64,000 bases of DNA from Fen-178 sp963722575 (GCA_963722575.1 CAVRNR010000003.1:62001-126000), one strand, 5' to 3'; counted from the stretch's first letter, positions 1-9,334 are shown. Made by a program: numbers and translations. Notes: a model not told the origin generated them from the sequence alone.

Positions 1-751
1 GGAACTGCGCCAGGTCCTCATCGAGGTTGTGTTGCCGCTCGTTGACGGGTGTGTTGAGCACCTCGAACAACTGGTTGATCCACAGCCCGGTATCGCTGCC
101 GTCGGGGTTGGTGCGCTGGGCGATCAGGGTGGAGAAGATGTCTCTGGGTTCGAAAATGCCGGTATCGTCCGCGAACAGGCAGAACACAAGACGCACGAGG
201 AACCGCTCCAGGTTGTGCCCATCATACCCGGAGGCTTTCAGGGCGTCATGGAGCTTGCCCATCATCTCGGACGCCAGGATATTCACCGGGTCCTGGTCGC
301 GGAACGTCCGCTTCCGAACGCCGAGAATGAAGCTGAATTGCTCTACATACTCGGGCAGGTCGCGAAGGTGAAACCGGACTAAGGTGTCATCCTCGAGGTC
401 GTATAGCTCGAAGGTCTGGAAATCGCTCACCAGCAGGTAGCGGGGAAGCTCGTGTTCCTTGAGGCCCGGGAAATAGTCGAGGGCCTGCTCCTTGGCGCGG
501 ACCAGGTCCCGGCCGGCGCTCTTCTGTTCGACGAGAAGCACGCCCTTCCAGAACAGGTCGATGAACCCGCGCTTTTCGCCGAGACGCTTGACTGGTTCCT
601 CGAAACTGGCGACGCGGCGGCGGGTGACCCCGAAAACCTGGAAGAACTCGTTTTAAAAGGCCTGGCTCTCGCCCCTTTCATAATGGGCGTTCCTCCATTC
701 CTCGGCGAAACGGGCGGCGCGGGCCTTGATCTCATTCCAGCTAAGGCGCAT
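1..751 (-). pseudogene. MmeI-like (type IIL) restriction-modification enzyme, N-terminal part, in-frame stop
   Basis: Reading leftwards from the ATG at 751, the frame codes for the N-terminal region of an MmeI-type single-chain restriction-methyltransferase and runs off the window at base 1. The nuclease signature D-X9-E-X-K is visible as IDLFWKGVLLVEQKS (D65, E75, K77), matching the D70/E80/K82 pattern of MmeI. It is followed by LVSDFQTFELYDL and an FLVRLVFCLFADDTGIF segment typical of this family. Codon 33 is TAA (bases 653-655), between SQAF and NEFFQVFG, where family members have a sense codon. The frame is otherwise open on both sides. Either the gene is a recent nonsense pseudogene, or it restarts downstream, or the base is an assembly error. 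The methyltransferase and specificity domains would lie beyond the window. The start is 18 bases after the end of the Gfo/Idh gene on the same strand. Confidence 0.7.
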
Positions 752-769
752 AGGGTGCTAACCGCCGCC

Positions 770-2162
770 TCACACCACAAACGGTTTGCGGTACGGCTGG
801 CGGGTGAGCTGCTTGTCGGCTTCGGCGTCGCCGGTGAAGCGCGGGCCGGGCCCCAGATTGAGCTTGTGCCCGGTGCGGTAGCTGATGTTGGCCAGGTGGC
901 ACAGATCGGCGCTGTACTGCGCGTTGGAAATGGGGTCGTGAAGATCCTTGACGTTGCGCGAGCGGCAGGCCGCCAGGAAGTTCTCCATGTGCACGGCCGT
1001 GGCGTCGCTGCCCGGGCCGCGCTCGGGGTGCTCTTCCATGACCAGTTCGCTGCTCTCGCCCTTGTACGCCTGGAACCCCGCGTCGTCCATGGACGCCCAA
1101 CCCTCGCTTCCGTAAAAGAGATTGCCGACGGTGACGTTGAGTGGAGTGCTGGCGGGGGTGGCGCTGGCGGGTGCGGCCGGAGCAGCGTCGGCCGGACCGC
1201 GGCCACCGCGGCCGCCGCGTCCACCCATGCGGCGCACCGGCGTGCCTTCGCCGCCGGTCAGGATGCCGCGCACCTCGAACACGATCTCTCGCCCGCCGTA
1301 ATCGTAGCTGGCAAGTTGCGTGTTGGGCGTCTCCTGATCGTCGTCATAGACGTACTTGCCGCCGCTGGCGAACGCGCTTTTGGGCCACTCGGGGTCGCCC
1401 AGCGCCCACCGGCAGATGCCGATCTCGTGCACGCCCTGGTTGCCGATATCGCCGTTGCCGGTGTCCCAGAACCAGTGCCAGTTGTACTTGAATCGCAATT
1501 CGTTGAAGGGACGCTGCGGCGCCGGCCCCAGGAACAGGTCCCAGTTCACGCCGGGCGGCACCGCGCTATCCTCCTTGTGTCCGATCGACCGGCGGCGCTT
1601 GAAGCACAGCCCCTTGGCCATGTAGATCTTGCCAATGAGTCCGCCCTGCATGGCGGCGATCGCCCTGATCTTGAACGGCATGCTGCGGTGCTGCGAGCCG
1701 ATCTGCACGATGCGCTTGGTTTCATTGGCCACCTGCGCCATCCGCAGGCCTTCATGGATGTTGTAGCAGGCCGGCTTTTCGCTGTAGACGTCCTTGCCCG
1801 CCTGACAGGCCCAGATGGTGGCCAGTGCGTGCCAGTGGTTGGGCGTGGCGATGGAAACGGCGTCGATGCCGGGGTCGGCGAACAGATCGCGCATGTCCTC
1901 GAACGTCCTTGACCTTCTCGCCGCCGGTGATTTTCTGGAGGGTGGCCTGGGCCTTCTCGCGGGCAGCGCGGTCGATGTCGCAGAGACCGGCGACCCGCGC
2001 GTCCGGCAGGCGCGGGTAGGTGTTCAGATGACTAGTGCCGCGGCCACCAAGTCCGATGATGGCCACGTTGATTTTATCGTTGGCGCCCCAAACGCGCGTT
2101 GCGGCGGCAGCCGTCACCGCGCCGAGAAAAAACCTGCGGGTAGTTGGATTAGACACAGACAA
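770..2162 (-). pseudogene. Gfo/Idh/MocA-family oxidoreductase, frameshifted
   Basis: NAD(P)-dependent sugar or inositol dehydrogenase-like protein, probably exported. The first frame (2162 down to about 1905) carries a Tat-type leader with RRFFLG near residue 9 and the Rossmann motif VAIIGLGGRG near residues 33-42. The second frame (about 1903 down to 770) continues with the family signature SIATPNHWHAL and the C-terminal alpha/beta domain. The frames join at about 1904, where one extra base separates KVKD from FEDMRDLFADP. Removing it would give a continuous protein of about 463 residues, normal for the family. The C-terminal domain holds a glycine-rich insertion (GGRGGRGGRG). A single-base error in the assembly is as likely as a true frameshift. 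An SAM methyltransferase gene lies upstream on the same strand. Confidence 0.8.
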
Positions 2163-2201
2163 TCTCCTTCCCGGAGCCGATTATATCAGAGGGGCGGTGG
2201 T

Positions 2202-3029
2202 CTATCGCGCGGCGGTGGCCTTGAAGAACGTGTAGCAGAAGGTCCCGCCGGGCTCCGTCGCACGGTACAGATCCGCGATGCCTTTCTCCCAGGTGCGCCG
2301 ATCGACCATCCCCAGCGAGAGCGCCTGATCGCGGACCCCTTCCACCATGGCGATGAAGGTGTTTCTGGAGAAGCCTTCCACCAGATCGGGCCGGCTGTCG
2401 TCCACGTAGACCATTCGCGGGCTGACCCGCACGTCGCGGAAGCCCGCCTCCGCCAGCAGCGGATAGAGCCGGCGGCCAATGAGAGCGTCGCCGCCCAACC
2501 GGGCTTGGACATCCACCAGGCACTGGACGGCCCGTGCGGCGTCCGGTGTCTGCGGATGACAATACCAGGAGCCGTGGTCGCCCTCAATCACCGTGATCGT
2601 CCGGCCGCGGCGCAGGACCCGCTTCACGGCTTTGAGAGCGGCGGCCGGCTGCGCCACGTGCTCCAGCAGGAAGCACAGGAAGACATGGTCGAAGTGCTCA
2701 TCGGCAAAAGGCAGGTCGAACAGGTTCGCCTCGTGGAACTCGACATTGCGGAGGCCGGCTGCCGCGACCCGCGCACGGGCCTCGACGAGCGAGGCGGCCG
2801 AGATGTCCACGGCCACAATCCGCGCCCCCGGATTTTGCGCGGCCAGAATCACCGTCTGGGCCCCGGTGCCGCAGCCGCACTCGAGCACCAGGCTTCCGGG
2901 CGGATAGACGGTGTCGTGGTGCAGCAGTTCGCTCAGCGTGTTGGCCTGGCCGGCCAGGCGATCCGCCTCGCGGGCGGAGTAGCCGTGAACGTATTGAACT
3001 TCGGTCACAGGATACAATTGTAGTCGCAT
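2202..3029 (-). CDS. class I SAM-dependent methyltransferase
   Basis: Small-molecule methyltransferase of the Rossmann-fold class; the substrate cannot be read from the sequence. Motif I is LVLECGCGTGAQT, followed by the acidic end of strand beta2 in IVAVDIS, then FDHVFLCFLLEHVAQP (motif IV/post-I) and an LRRGRTITVIEGDHGSW strand. Length is about 275 residues from the ATG at 3029. A GTG at 3008 (VTEVQYVHGYSARE) is an equally plausible start, because homology appears to begin near YVHGYS. The open frame continues further upstream into the GH51 leader region, but that part is not protein-like. It is divergent from the GH51 gene, with under 200 bases between the starts. It could equally be a demethylmenaquinone- or arsenite-type methyltransferase relative. 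Confidence 0.75.
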   Translation of the reverse strand: MRLQLYPVTEVQYVHGYSAREADRLAGQANTLSELLHHDTVYPPGSLVLECGCGTGAQTVILAAQNPGARIVAVDISAASLVEARARVAAAGLRNVEFHEANLFDLPFADEHFDHVFLCFLLEHVAQPAAALKAVKRVLRRGRTITVIEGDHGSWYCHPQTPDAARAVQCLVDVQARLGGDALIGRRLYPLLAEAGFRDVRVSPRMVYVDDSRPDLVEGFSRNTFIAMVEGVRDQALSLGMVDRRTWEKGIADLYRATEPGGTFCYTFFKATAAR

Positions 3030-3216
3030 CAGCCGCACCAAGAGCAAATCCAGGGAGACCAGGCGGGACCGAATCGCCCCTGACCGCGTGGGCGTGACTG
3101 ACGCGGGCAAGGTGCAGGGACGTTTCCGGGCCTCCGGCGTACTTGCCCGGCCCGGTGAGCCCGGTGAGCGCAATCGACCGCTGAAGACCAACGGGTGTAC
3201 ACTGGCACAGAAGGCG

Positions 3217-5298
3217 ATGCAAGAACAGAGATTCGTCAAAGGCGTGCTGGCGGCGACGATCGCCGGCGGCCTGGCGCTCAGTGCGAGCGCACAACCAGTG
3301 TCAGTGACCATGACGGTGGATGCGGGCAAGCCGGGTGCGCCCATCTCCCGATACATGTACGGGTTTTTCACGGAACTCTTGAGCAACTGTTACGAGGGCG
3401 GCATGTGGTCCGAGATGCTCGGCGACCGGAAGTTTTTCTATCCGGTGAATTCGAGCAAGGAACAAACGCCCCCCAATAGCAGGAAGTTCGTGGCCCGGTG
3501 GAGGCCCGTGGGTCCGGACGAGTTCGTGGCGATGGACCGCGAGCGCGCCTACGTGGGCGAGCACAGCCCCATGGTCAAGCTGGAGGGCGCCACGCCGCAC
3601 GGCATCCAGCAGGCGGGCATGGCGGTTCGAAAAGGGAGGAAGTACACCGGCCGCGCCGTGCTGGCGGCGGAACCCGGAGCCGAGTTGAAGGTCGCCCTGG
3701 TCTGGGGGCCCGGCCCCGGCGACCGGCAGACCATCCCCATCAAAGCGCCTCGAAGAGAGTATGCGAAGTTTCCCCTGAGCTTCACGGCCGGGGGGGACAG
3801 CGACGATGCGCGGCTGGAGATCGTGGGGACCGGCAAGGGGTCGTTCCACATTGGCGCCGTGTCGCTGATGCCGGCGGACAACCTGAACGGCTTTCGCGCG
3901 GATATCATCGCGGAGTTCAAGAAGATCGGACCAACCTTGTTCCGCTGGCCGGGCGGGAACATGACCTCGGACTACGACTGGCGGGACGGCATCGGCGACC
4001 CCGACAAACGGCCTCCGCGCTACGAGTACGCCTGGCACGCGCTGGAGCCGAACGACGTGGGCATCGACGATTACATGAACCTCAACAAGCTGCTCAATAT
4101 GGACCCGTACATTTGCGTGAATACCGGCTTCGGCGACGCGCATTCGGCGGCGGAAGAGGTGGAGTACGTCAACGGTCGGGCGAGCACTCCCATGGGCAAG
4201 CTGCGGGCCGCCAATGGCCATCCGGAACCCTACAAGGCGGTTTGGTGGAACGCCGGCAATGAGATGTTCGGTCCCTGGCAACTGGGCTTCATGGCTCTCG
4301 ATCAATACGTCATCAAGCACAACATGGTGGTTCAGGCCATGCGGCGGGTAGACCCGGGCATCAAGATTGTGGCCTCGGGAGCGACGCCCGTGGAGGCCAG
4401 CCAGAGCCGCGCGGCGCTCATGATCACCGGAAAACACGTGACTGGATTCGGCGGGCCGGCGGACTTCAGCGGCGGGCTTCTGGCCCACTCCTCGGATTAC
4501 CTGGATGCCATCGCCGAGCATATCTATCCGAGCACGGTGGACAAGGCATTCGACGCCGAAAAGCAGGACTACGTGAAAGTGGACGAGCCGCTGGTGAATC
4601 AAGCCCGGAAACTGGCCAACGCGGTACGCGCCTCGATCGAGGCTTGGGACGAATACCAGCGGCGATATCCCTCTCTCAAGATGGATCGGATTCCGATGGC
4701 GCTCGATGAATGGGTCTCGGGCAGGATCGGCGACGCCCGGGATTCCATGTTCCAGCCACTGGCCTGCGCCCAGGCGATGCAGGAGATGTTCCGGCATTCC
4801 ATCCGCTTCGCCATTTCGGCGTACACGGGCGCGCCCGAGCTGCTCGCGATCAGCAAGACCGATGCGACCGTGCGGCCGATCGGGCTGATGTTCAAATTGT
4901 ACCGGCAACATTTCGGGACAATTCCGCTGGCGGTTTCGGGGAATTCGCCGCAGCACGATGTGAACGGCACGGTTGGAGTGGACAAGGGCAAGGTGTCCTC
5001 GGGCAGCGACACGTACCCGCTGGATGCGGCGGCGGCACTGACCGCCGACCGGAAGACGTTGACGCTGGCGATTGTCAACCCGACCGAGTCGGCCGAGCAG
5101 ATAGACGTCGCGCTCAAGGGCGTAGCCGTTCAGAACCAGGGCCGGTTATGGCGCATCGCCCCGGCCGCACTGACCGCCGCGAATACGCCCGGAGAGCCGC
5201 TGGTGGTCGACATAGTGGAGAGTACTTTGAACGAGGCGCCAAGCAGACTGGCGATTCCACCGATCAGCATCAGCGTTTACGAGTACCCGGTGCGGTAG
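3217..5298 (+). CDS. GH51 alpha-L-arabinofuranosidase, exported
   Basis: Retaining glycoside hydrolase that releases arabinofuranosyl groups from plant polysaccharides. The protein is about 693 residues from the ATG at 3217, where a hydrophobic signal peptide (VLAATIAGGLALSASAQ) begins; the frame is open further upstream but without protein character. A carbohydrate-binding/jelly-roll stretch comes first, followed by the (beta/alpha)8 domain. The acid/base is E349 in WWNAGNEMFGPW and the nucleophile E498 in MALDEWVSG. The C-terminal beta-sandwich ends with SISVYEYPV, usual for GH51. Family assignment is firm; the true substrate is inferred. The gene is monocistronic in appearance and is followed by an inverted-repeat element at 5343-5417. 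Confidence 0.88.
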   Translation: MQEQRFVKGVLAATIAGGLALSASAQPVSVTMTVDAGKPGAPISRYMYGFFTELLSNCYEGGMWSEMLGDRKFFYPVNSSKEQTPPNSRKFVARWRPVGPDEFVAMDRERAYVGEHSPMVKLEGATPHGIQQAGMAVRKGRKYTGRAVLAAEPGAELKVALVWGPGPGDRQTIPIKAPRREYAKFPLSFTAGGDSDDARLEIVGTGKGSFHIGAVSLMPADNLNGFRADIIAEFKKIGPTLFRWPGGNMTSDYDWRDGIGDPDKRPPRYEYAWHALEPNDVGIDDYMNLNKLLNMDPYICVNTGFGDAHSAAEEVEYVNGRASTPMGKLRAANGHPEPYKAVWWNAGNEMFGPWQLGFMALDQYVIKHNMVVQAMRRVDPGIKIVASGATPVEASQSRAALMITGKHVTGFGGPADFSGGLLAHSSDYLDAIAEHIYPSTVDKAFDAEKQDYVKVDEPLVNQARKLANAVRASIEAWDEYQRRYPSLKMDRIPMALDEWVSGRIGDARDSMFQPLACAQAMQEMFRHSIRFAISAYTGAPELLAISKTDATVRPIGLMFKLYRQHFGTIPLAVSGNSPQHDVNGTVGVDKGKVSSGSDTYPLDAAAALTADRKTLTLAIVNPTESAEQIDVALKGVAVQNQGRLWRIAPAALTAANTPGEPLVVDIVESTLNEAPSRLAIPPISISVYEYPVR

Positions 5299-5342
5299 CG
5301 CGAGCAGCCGTCGGAGCCGCGACCGTCAGCAGCCGTGAAAGA

Positions 5343-5417
5343 ATGGGCAAGCTAAAGCATGCCCCACCAAAACAGCCTGATTCTGGAAGCAGGTGGGGCA
5401 TGCTTTAGCTTGCCCAT
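5343..5417. repeat. REP-like inverted pair, family 1, 23-base spacer
   Basis: Two 26-base arms (5343-5368 and 5392-5417) are exact inverted copies. Each arm reads, from the centre outward, GGTGG then a short imperfect hairpin GGCATGC-TTTA-GCTTGCC. The same arm recurs at 56022-56047 (single) and 59874-59926 (perfect pair with a one-base centre). It lies in the 210-base gap between the GH51 and DUF362 genes and could also act as a terminator. Confidence 0.85.
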
Positions 5418-5508
5418 TGGCCGCTTGCGGGCGATTTCTTCACGGCATCTCCGGCAGCGGCCCTCGGGTTGCAGAAGACTGTTACTGTATACCGTAAGGA
5501 GAATTATT

Positions 5509-6615
5509 GTGCGACTTTTTTTCACCCGCAGAAACTTTCTGACCACCGGCGTGGGAGCTCTGGTTACCGCCGCCGAACTGCGTGGCCAGTCGGAGGCGAT
5601 TCCCGTGGCGGGAGTTCCCGTCAAGGAATTCAAACCCCGGTCAACGGTGGCGCTGGTGGCCGGCGAGGATCGCCGCAAGACCGTCTACAACGCTTTGGTT
5701 GCCATTGACGACCAGATCCTCCCCAAGCTGAAAACCAAGCAGCGCGTGCTCATCAAGCCGAACGACGTGAACCCCAGCAACCAACTGGCCTGCACGCACG
5801 CCGATGCGCTCCGCGGAATCCTGGACTACCTGGCGCCGCGCTTCAAGGGACAGGTCACCATCGGCGAAACCTTGGGCGGCGGGTTCAAGGCGTTCCAGGG
5901 TCTGCAATACCCGGACGTAATCAAGGAGTACCACACGTTCCGCGGTCTCGAACTGGCCGACTTCACGGATCAGAACAAGTGGGTCACTCAGCCGTTGCTC
6001 GACCAGGACGAGCACGTGGTTCCGGTTCACCTGGCGGCCGCCTTGTTCGACCCGGACGCTTATGTCATCGGAACGGCGATGCTGAAATCGCACAACTACG
6101 CGGTGGCCACCATGTCGGTGAAGAACATGGTTCTGGGCGCGCCCGCGCGCACGGAAAAGGCCTACTATCACGCCGGGTTTCACTTGATCCACTACAACAT
6201 GCTGGTCACGGCGCAGGCCATGCAGCCCTACTGGAGCCTGGCGGTGATTGACGCCCACGAAGGAATGGAGGGCAACGGACCGTCCCAGGGCACGCCGGTG
6301 GCTTCGCGACTGGCCATCGCCTCCACGGATTTCATCGCCGCCGACCGGGTGGGCGTGGAGTGCATGGGGGTCGATCCGAAGTGGGTCGGCTATCTCCGAT
6401 ACTGCGCGCAGGTTGGCCTGGGCAATTACGATATGGCGAAAATCGACATCCGCGGCCCGCAGATTGCGTCGGTACAGAAGAAATACCAGTTGGCCAGCGA
6501 TGTCGAACGGCAATTGGCCTGGATGGAGCCGCTCGACCTGGAGGACGGGTCCTGGATCGGCCCGAGAGGCCGCCGAACCGACAGACGGCCGCCCGCCCCC
6601 GCCCCGGCCAAATAG
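5509..6615 (+). CDS. DUF362-domain protein with Tat leader
   Basis: A 368-residue DUF362 protein, an iron-sulfur-associated family of unknown reaction found mostly in anaerobes and Acidobacteria. The GTG at 5509 is chosen because AAGGAG sits at 5496-5501 with 7-base spacing and because it opens a twin-arginine leader (TRRNFLTTGVGALV). The body shows the characteristic VLIKPND near residue 80, TIGETLGGG, and a central HNYAVATMSVKNMVLGAP segment, matching the DUF362 core where the family keeps lysine and asparagine residues. No ferredoxin-type CxxC cluster is visible, so this is the cofactor-poor exported form. The C-terminus is arginine- and proline-rich. It converges with the metallo-beta-lactamase-fold gene, with 7 bases between the stops. 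Confidence 0.8.
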   Translation: MRLFFTRRNFLTTGVGALVTAAELRGQSEAIPVAGVPVKEFKPRSTVALVAGEDRRKTVYNALVAIDDQILPKLKTKQRVLIKPNDVNPSNQLACTHADALRGILDYLAPRFKGQVTIGETLGGGFKAFQGLQYPDVIKEYHTFRGLELADFTDQNKWVTQPLLDQDEHVVPVHLAAALFDPDAYVIGTAMLKSHNYAVATMSVKNMVLGAPARTEKAYYHAGFHLIHYNMLVTAQAMQPYWSLAVIDAHEGMEGNGPSQGTPVASRLAIASTDFIAADRVGVECMGVDPKWVGYLRYCAQVGLGNYDMAKIDIRGPQIASVQKKYQLASDVERQLAWMEPLDLEDGSWIGPRGRRTDRRPPAPAPAK

Positions 6616-6622
6616 CTCGAAT

Positions 6623-7675
6623 TTACTTCCGCGGCTTATAGGTCTTGCTGAAGTTGTTGCGCGTATTGGTGACGGTAAACGTGCCATCCCGGTCAGCGGA
6701 CACTTTGATCCACTTGCCGTCGGGGCTGCCCTCGATGTTGGCGATGTAGTCCGGTTTGACGTTGTTATTTTCTCCGCCCGCAATCAAGTAGTGCGCCTGC
6801 CAGTAATCCTCCAGCCCAGGCGATGATTCGACCGTCTGGAACGTCTCCGCGGAGGCGCCTTTTCTCGGTCCATTGTCCGCGATCACCACTCGCGGCTGGA
6901 GCGCATGCACCATTACCGGCGAGTTGGCGTTGTTGGTGCCGTGATTGGCGGTTATGTAGAGGTCCACGGTGCCGACGCGATTGACCGGGCAAAACAGCTC
7001 GCGATCCTTGTTCCAGGTCAGATCGGCCGGGTCCAGCATACGGAACTGGCCATACGTCACCAGCAGCGTAATCGCCTGGGAGTTCTCGTTGGTGTCCTGG
7101 TTGTCCACGATGCCGCGCGCATCCGACCCCCAGGTCTTGCCGGGGGTCGTATCGCACGCGGGATTCGGTTGGCCCGCGCCCTTCAGCGGCTCGGTAATCG
7201 CCTTCCCCGCCGCCATCACCACCAGCGCGTCGAAACCCTTGATGGGTATTCTGTCGCCGGCCTTCACCACCATGTGTTTTCCCTTGGCCACGACGTCCAT
7301 ATACGCCTTCACGGCCTTGATTGTGAAATCGTTCAATTGCACGTTGGCGCCGTGGTCCACGAAGGTCACGATGGGCATGCGCGCCGCCAGGCCGGGGACG
7401 CCGCCCACGTGGTCGCCATCGTAGTGCGACACCACCATATAGTCGATTTTCTTAACGCCGGCGGCCTTACAGGCTTCCAGGATGCGGTCCAGATCGCGGT
7501 GGTTCGTCGCGGTACTTGGAATACTAGCATCGATCAGCATACTCTGTCCGGAGGGCGAAACCAGCAGCTCCGCCTTCGAGCCTTCCACATCGATGACATA
7601 CATGTCGAGCGTCTTGGCCGCTGACAGGGCCGAGACCATCAGGAGAACGAATACCGTAATTCGTACAAATCTCAT
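6623..7675 (-). CDS. exported metallo-beta-lactamase-fold hydrolase, ComEC-like
   Basis: A 350-residue secreted or periplasmic metallohydrolase. It has a signal peptide (FVLLMVSALSA, residues 8-18) and then the lactamase fold, beginning LDMYVIDVEGSKAELLVSPSG. The metal-binding motif is SHYDGDHVGG (H84, D86, D88, H89), the variant of HxHxDH seen in the C-terminal domain of ComEC and its stand-alone relatives. Further ligands are likely at FVDHGAN and TANHGTNNAN. The C-terminal segment (KPDYIANIEGSPDGKWIKV) forms a small beta domain common in Solibacter homologues. Known relatives cleave nucleic acids or phosphodiesters, but no substrate is deducible here. The start has no strong ribosome-binding site. 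Confidence 0.8.
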   Translation of the reverse strand: MRFVRITVFVLLMVSALSAAKTLDMYVIDVEGSKAELLVSPSGQSMLIDASIPSTATNHRDLDRILEACKAAGVKKIDYMVVSHYDGDHVGGVPGLAARMPIVTFVDHGANVQLNDFTIKAVKAYMDVVAKGKHMVVKAGDRIPIKGFDALVVMAAGKAITEPLKGAGQPNPACDTTPGKTWGSDARGIVDNQDTNENSQAITLLVTYGQFRMLDPADLTWNKDRELFCPVNRVGTVDLYITANHGTNNANSPVMVHALQPRVVIADNGPRKGASAETFQTVESSPGLEDYWQAHYLIAGGENNNVKPDYIANIEGSPDGKWIKVSADRDGTFTVTNTRNNFSKTYKPRK

Positions 7676-7742
7676 CGTCTAGTAGCTCCGTAGCTCAGAT
7701 CGTACCACCTGGCGGGTCTCTGTTCCAGCACGTGAGCGCTTC

Positions 7743-7766
7743 GGGCCGGGCATGCCCGGCCCCTAC
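7743..7766. repeat. REP-like palindrome, family 3 (GTAG head, minus strand)
   Basis: On the minus strand it reads GTAG followed by GGGCCGGGC-AT-GCCCGGCCC, a 9-base-pair stem. The same element occurs at 21951-21976 and, with one mismatch, at 29209-29233. It lies between the divergent starts of the metallohydrolase and the beta-propeller gene. Confidence 0.8.
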
Positions 7767-7829
7767 GCCGCGGCCTCGCGGCGCTAAAATGGCGCTCGAA
7801 CGATACCGGCTTCAGAAAGGACCTTCGCC

Positions 7830-8801
7830 GTGCAATTTCGATGCCTGAGACTCGCGCTCTTCGCAATCGCTGTAAGCTGCTTCGCAAGGGTTGCGGCGGC
7901 CCAGCCGGCGCCTCTGCCCGGCCACGGTCTGGCGCAACATCCGTTCCTGTATTGCGGGGAATGGCAGAATCGCAGCATCTCGCAACAGGTCATCTATGTG
8001 GTTCGGGACGGGAAGATCGTTTGGTCGTACACCAACCCCCTGAAGGGAGAGCTTGGCGACTGTACCATGCTCTCAAACGGCAACATCGTCTTCTCGCGCC
8101 AGTTTGGAGCCAGCGAGATCACTCCCGACAAGAAGATCGTGTGGAACTACGATGGTCCCCCGGGGACGGAAATTCACACCGCGTACCCGGTGGGCAAGGA
8201 TCGCGTCCTCGTCATGCAGAACGGGAATCCGGCGAAGCTGATGCTGATCCAAAAAGCCACCGGGAAAGTGGAGAAGGAACTGGTGCTCCAGACGCGCGAT
8301 GCAACCAGTGTCCACGGCCAGTTCCGCCACATTCGCATGACCCGTGCCGGGACATTCCTGGTGGCGCACATGGATCTGGGCAAGGTAGTCGAGTACTCCG
8401 CGGACGGAAAGGAAATCTGGTCGGTGGCGGCGCCCTCGGCGTGGGCGGCCGTCCGGTTGAAGAACGGGAACACGCTGATCAGCGGAAACGAGAAGGGTTA
8501 TGTTCGCGAGGTCAACCCCAAGGGCGAAACGGTATGGGAGATGAACAAGAACGACCTGCCCGGGATACCGCTCTATACCGTCCAGGAAGTGGACCGGCTG
8601 GCCAACGGCAACACTTTGATCGACAATTGGGCCGGAAGCCTGCCCATCGAAGAGTGGCCCACAGCCGTGCAGTTGATGGAGGTGACACCCGGCAAGAAGG
8701 TGGTTTGGGCGCTGCGGGACTGGAAGACTCTCGGGCCAGCCTCTTCCACCCAATTGCTGGACGAACCGGGCGTCGCGGAGAATGGCGACCTGCAACGGTA
8801 G
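7830..8801 (+). CDS. exported beta-propeller protein (PQQ/NHL-like repeats)
   Basis: A 323-residue secreted protein built of repeated WD-like blades: GKIVWSYTNPL, KKIVWNYDGPPG, KEIWSVAAPSAW, ETVWEMNKNDLP and KKVVWALRDWK mark successive blades, each followed by a GNTLI/GNIVF-type strand. Such repeats occur in PQQ-binding-like and arylsulfotransferase-like propellers, but no catalytic residues can be identified. The GTG start at 7830 is supported by AAAGGA just upstream and opens a signal peptide (LALFAIAVSCFARVAAAQ). It is a single gene between two repeat or promoter regions. The function is unknown; binding of a ligand or surface carbohydrate is only a guess. Confidence 0.7.
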   Translation: MQFRCLRLALFAIAVSCFARVAAAQPAPLPGHGLAQHPFLYCGEWQNRSISQQVIYVVRDGKIVWSYTNPLKGELGDCTMLSNGNIVFSRQFGASEITPDKKIVWNYDGPPGTEIHTAYPVGKDRVLVMQNGNPAKLMLIQKATGKVEKELVLQTRDATSVHGQFRHIRMTRAGTFLVAHMDLGKVVEYSADGKEIWSVAAPSAWAAVRLKNGNTLISGNEKGYVREVNPKGETVWEMNKNDLPGIPLYTVQEVDRLANGNTLIDNWAGSLPIEEWPTAVQLMEVTPGKKVVWALRDWKTLGPASSTQLLDEPGVAENGDLQR

Positions 8802-8837
8802 CTCCCGGGGCTTCACGAAGTCTTTCGAAAACTGTCA

Positions 8838-8866
8838 TTGTTCTTTCTTTTTTTCGGGTCTATAAT
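8838..8866 (+). promoter_or_regulatory. sigma70-type promoter
   Basis: TTGTTC at 8838-8843, a 17-base spacer, and a consensus TATAAT at 8861-8866. A transcript would start near 8873 and give a leader of about 28 bases. It carries AAGGAG at 8884-8889 before the ATG of the receiver-like gene. The surrounding sequence is T-rich in an otherwise GC-rich region. Confidence 0.7.
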
Positions 8867-8900
8867 TAAGAAAGTTTAAGAGATAAGGAGCGCGCAAATA

Positions 8901-9296
8901 ATGAGGTCCCGGATTCTATTCATCTCCGGGCGTCATGAGGATGCCCGCCGTCTGTCGCAAATGCTGCTCGCCTCCCCGTTGTTTTTGGACCACGTCGAGA
9001 CGTTGCTTCAAGCGCGCGCCAAGCTTCAGGAGGAGGACTACCAGGTCGTTCTGACGGAAGCCGCTCTACCCGATGGAGACTGGCTGGATGCGCTGCATCT
9101 GGCCCGTGAATCCCCGCACGAACCGGAAGTCATCGTAACCGATCCGCTGGCGGACGCCCGCTTCTGGGCCGAAGCGCTCAACCTGGGCGCATACGATCTG
9201 CTGGCGCAGCCCTTCTACGAGCCAGAGGTGCGCCGCATCTTGAATAACGCCTGTTCGAGACCGTCGTCCCCGATCTGTCCAGCGGCCGCGGCATAG
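8901..9296 (+). CDS. degenerate response-regulator receiver domain, stand-alone
   Basis: A 131-residue single-domain protein with a CheY-like fold and no output domain. It starts RILFISGRHEDARRLSQML (the DD pair is reduced) and reaches the position of the phosphoacceptor in YQVVLTEAALPDGDW, where glutamate replaces aspartate. Downstream IVTDPLADARFW and GAYDLLAQPFYEPEVR keep the loop topology, but the conserved lysine before proline is glutamine. Phosphorylation in the usual way is therefore unlikely, and the glutamate may mimic a permanently active state. A close paralogue is at 41135-41620, sharing EALNLGAYD and LAQPF. AAGGAG and a good promoter lie upstream. The SH3-type lipoprotein gene follows after 38 bases and may be co-transcribed. 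Confidence 0.75.
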   Translation: MRSRILFISGRHEDARRLSQMLLASPLFLDHVETLLQARAKLQEEDYQVVLTEAALPDGDWLDALHLARESPHEPEVIVTDPLADARFWAEALNLGAYDLLAQPFYEPEVRRILNNACSRPSSPICPAAAA

Positions 9297-9334
9297 CCGC
9301 CGCTGCTACCAGAGGTAAACTCATATAGAGAAGC

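Noticed and set aside
452..1912. Long plus-strand open frame of 486 codons
   Set aside because: It lies antisense to the Gfo/Idh and MmeI-like genes, has repetitive Val/Ala/Arg/His composition and no motif. It is a mirror frame of GC-rich coding sequence.
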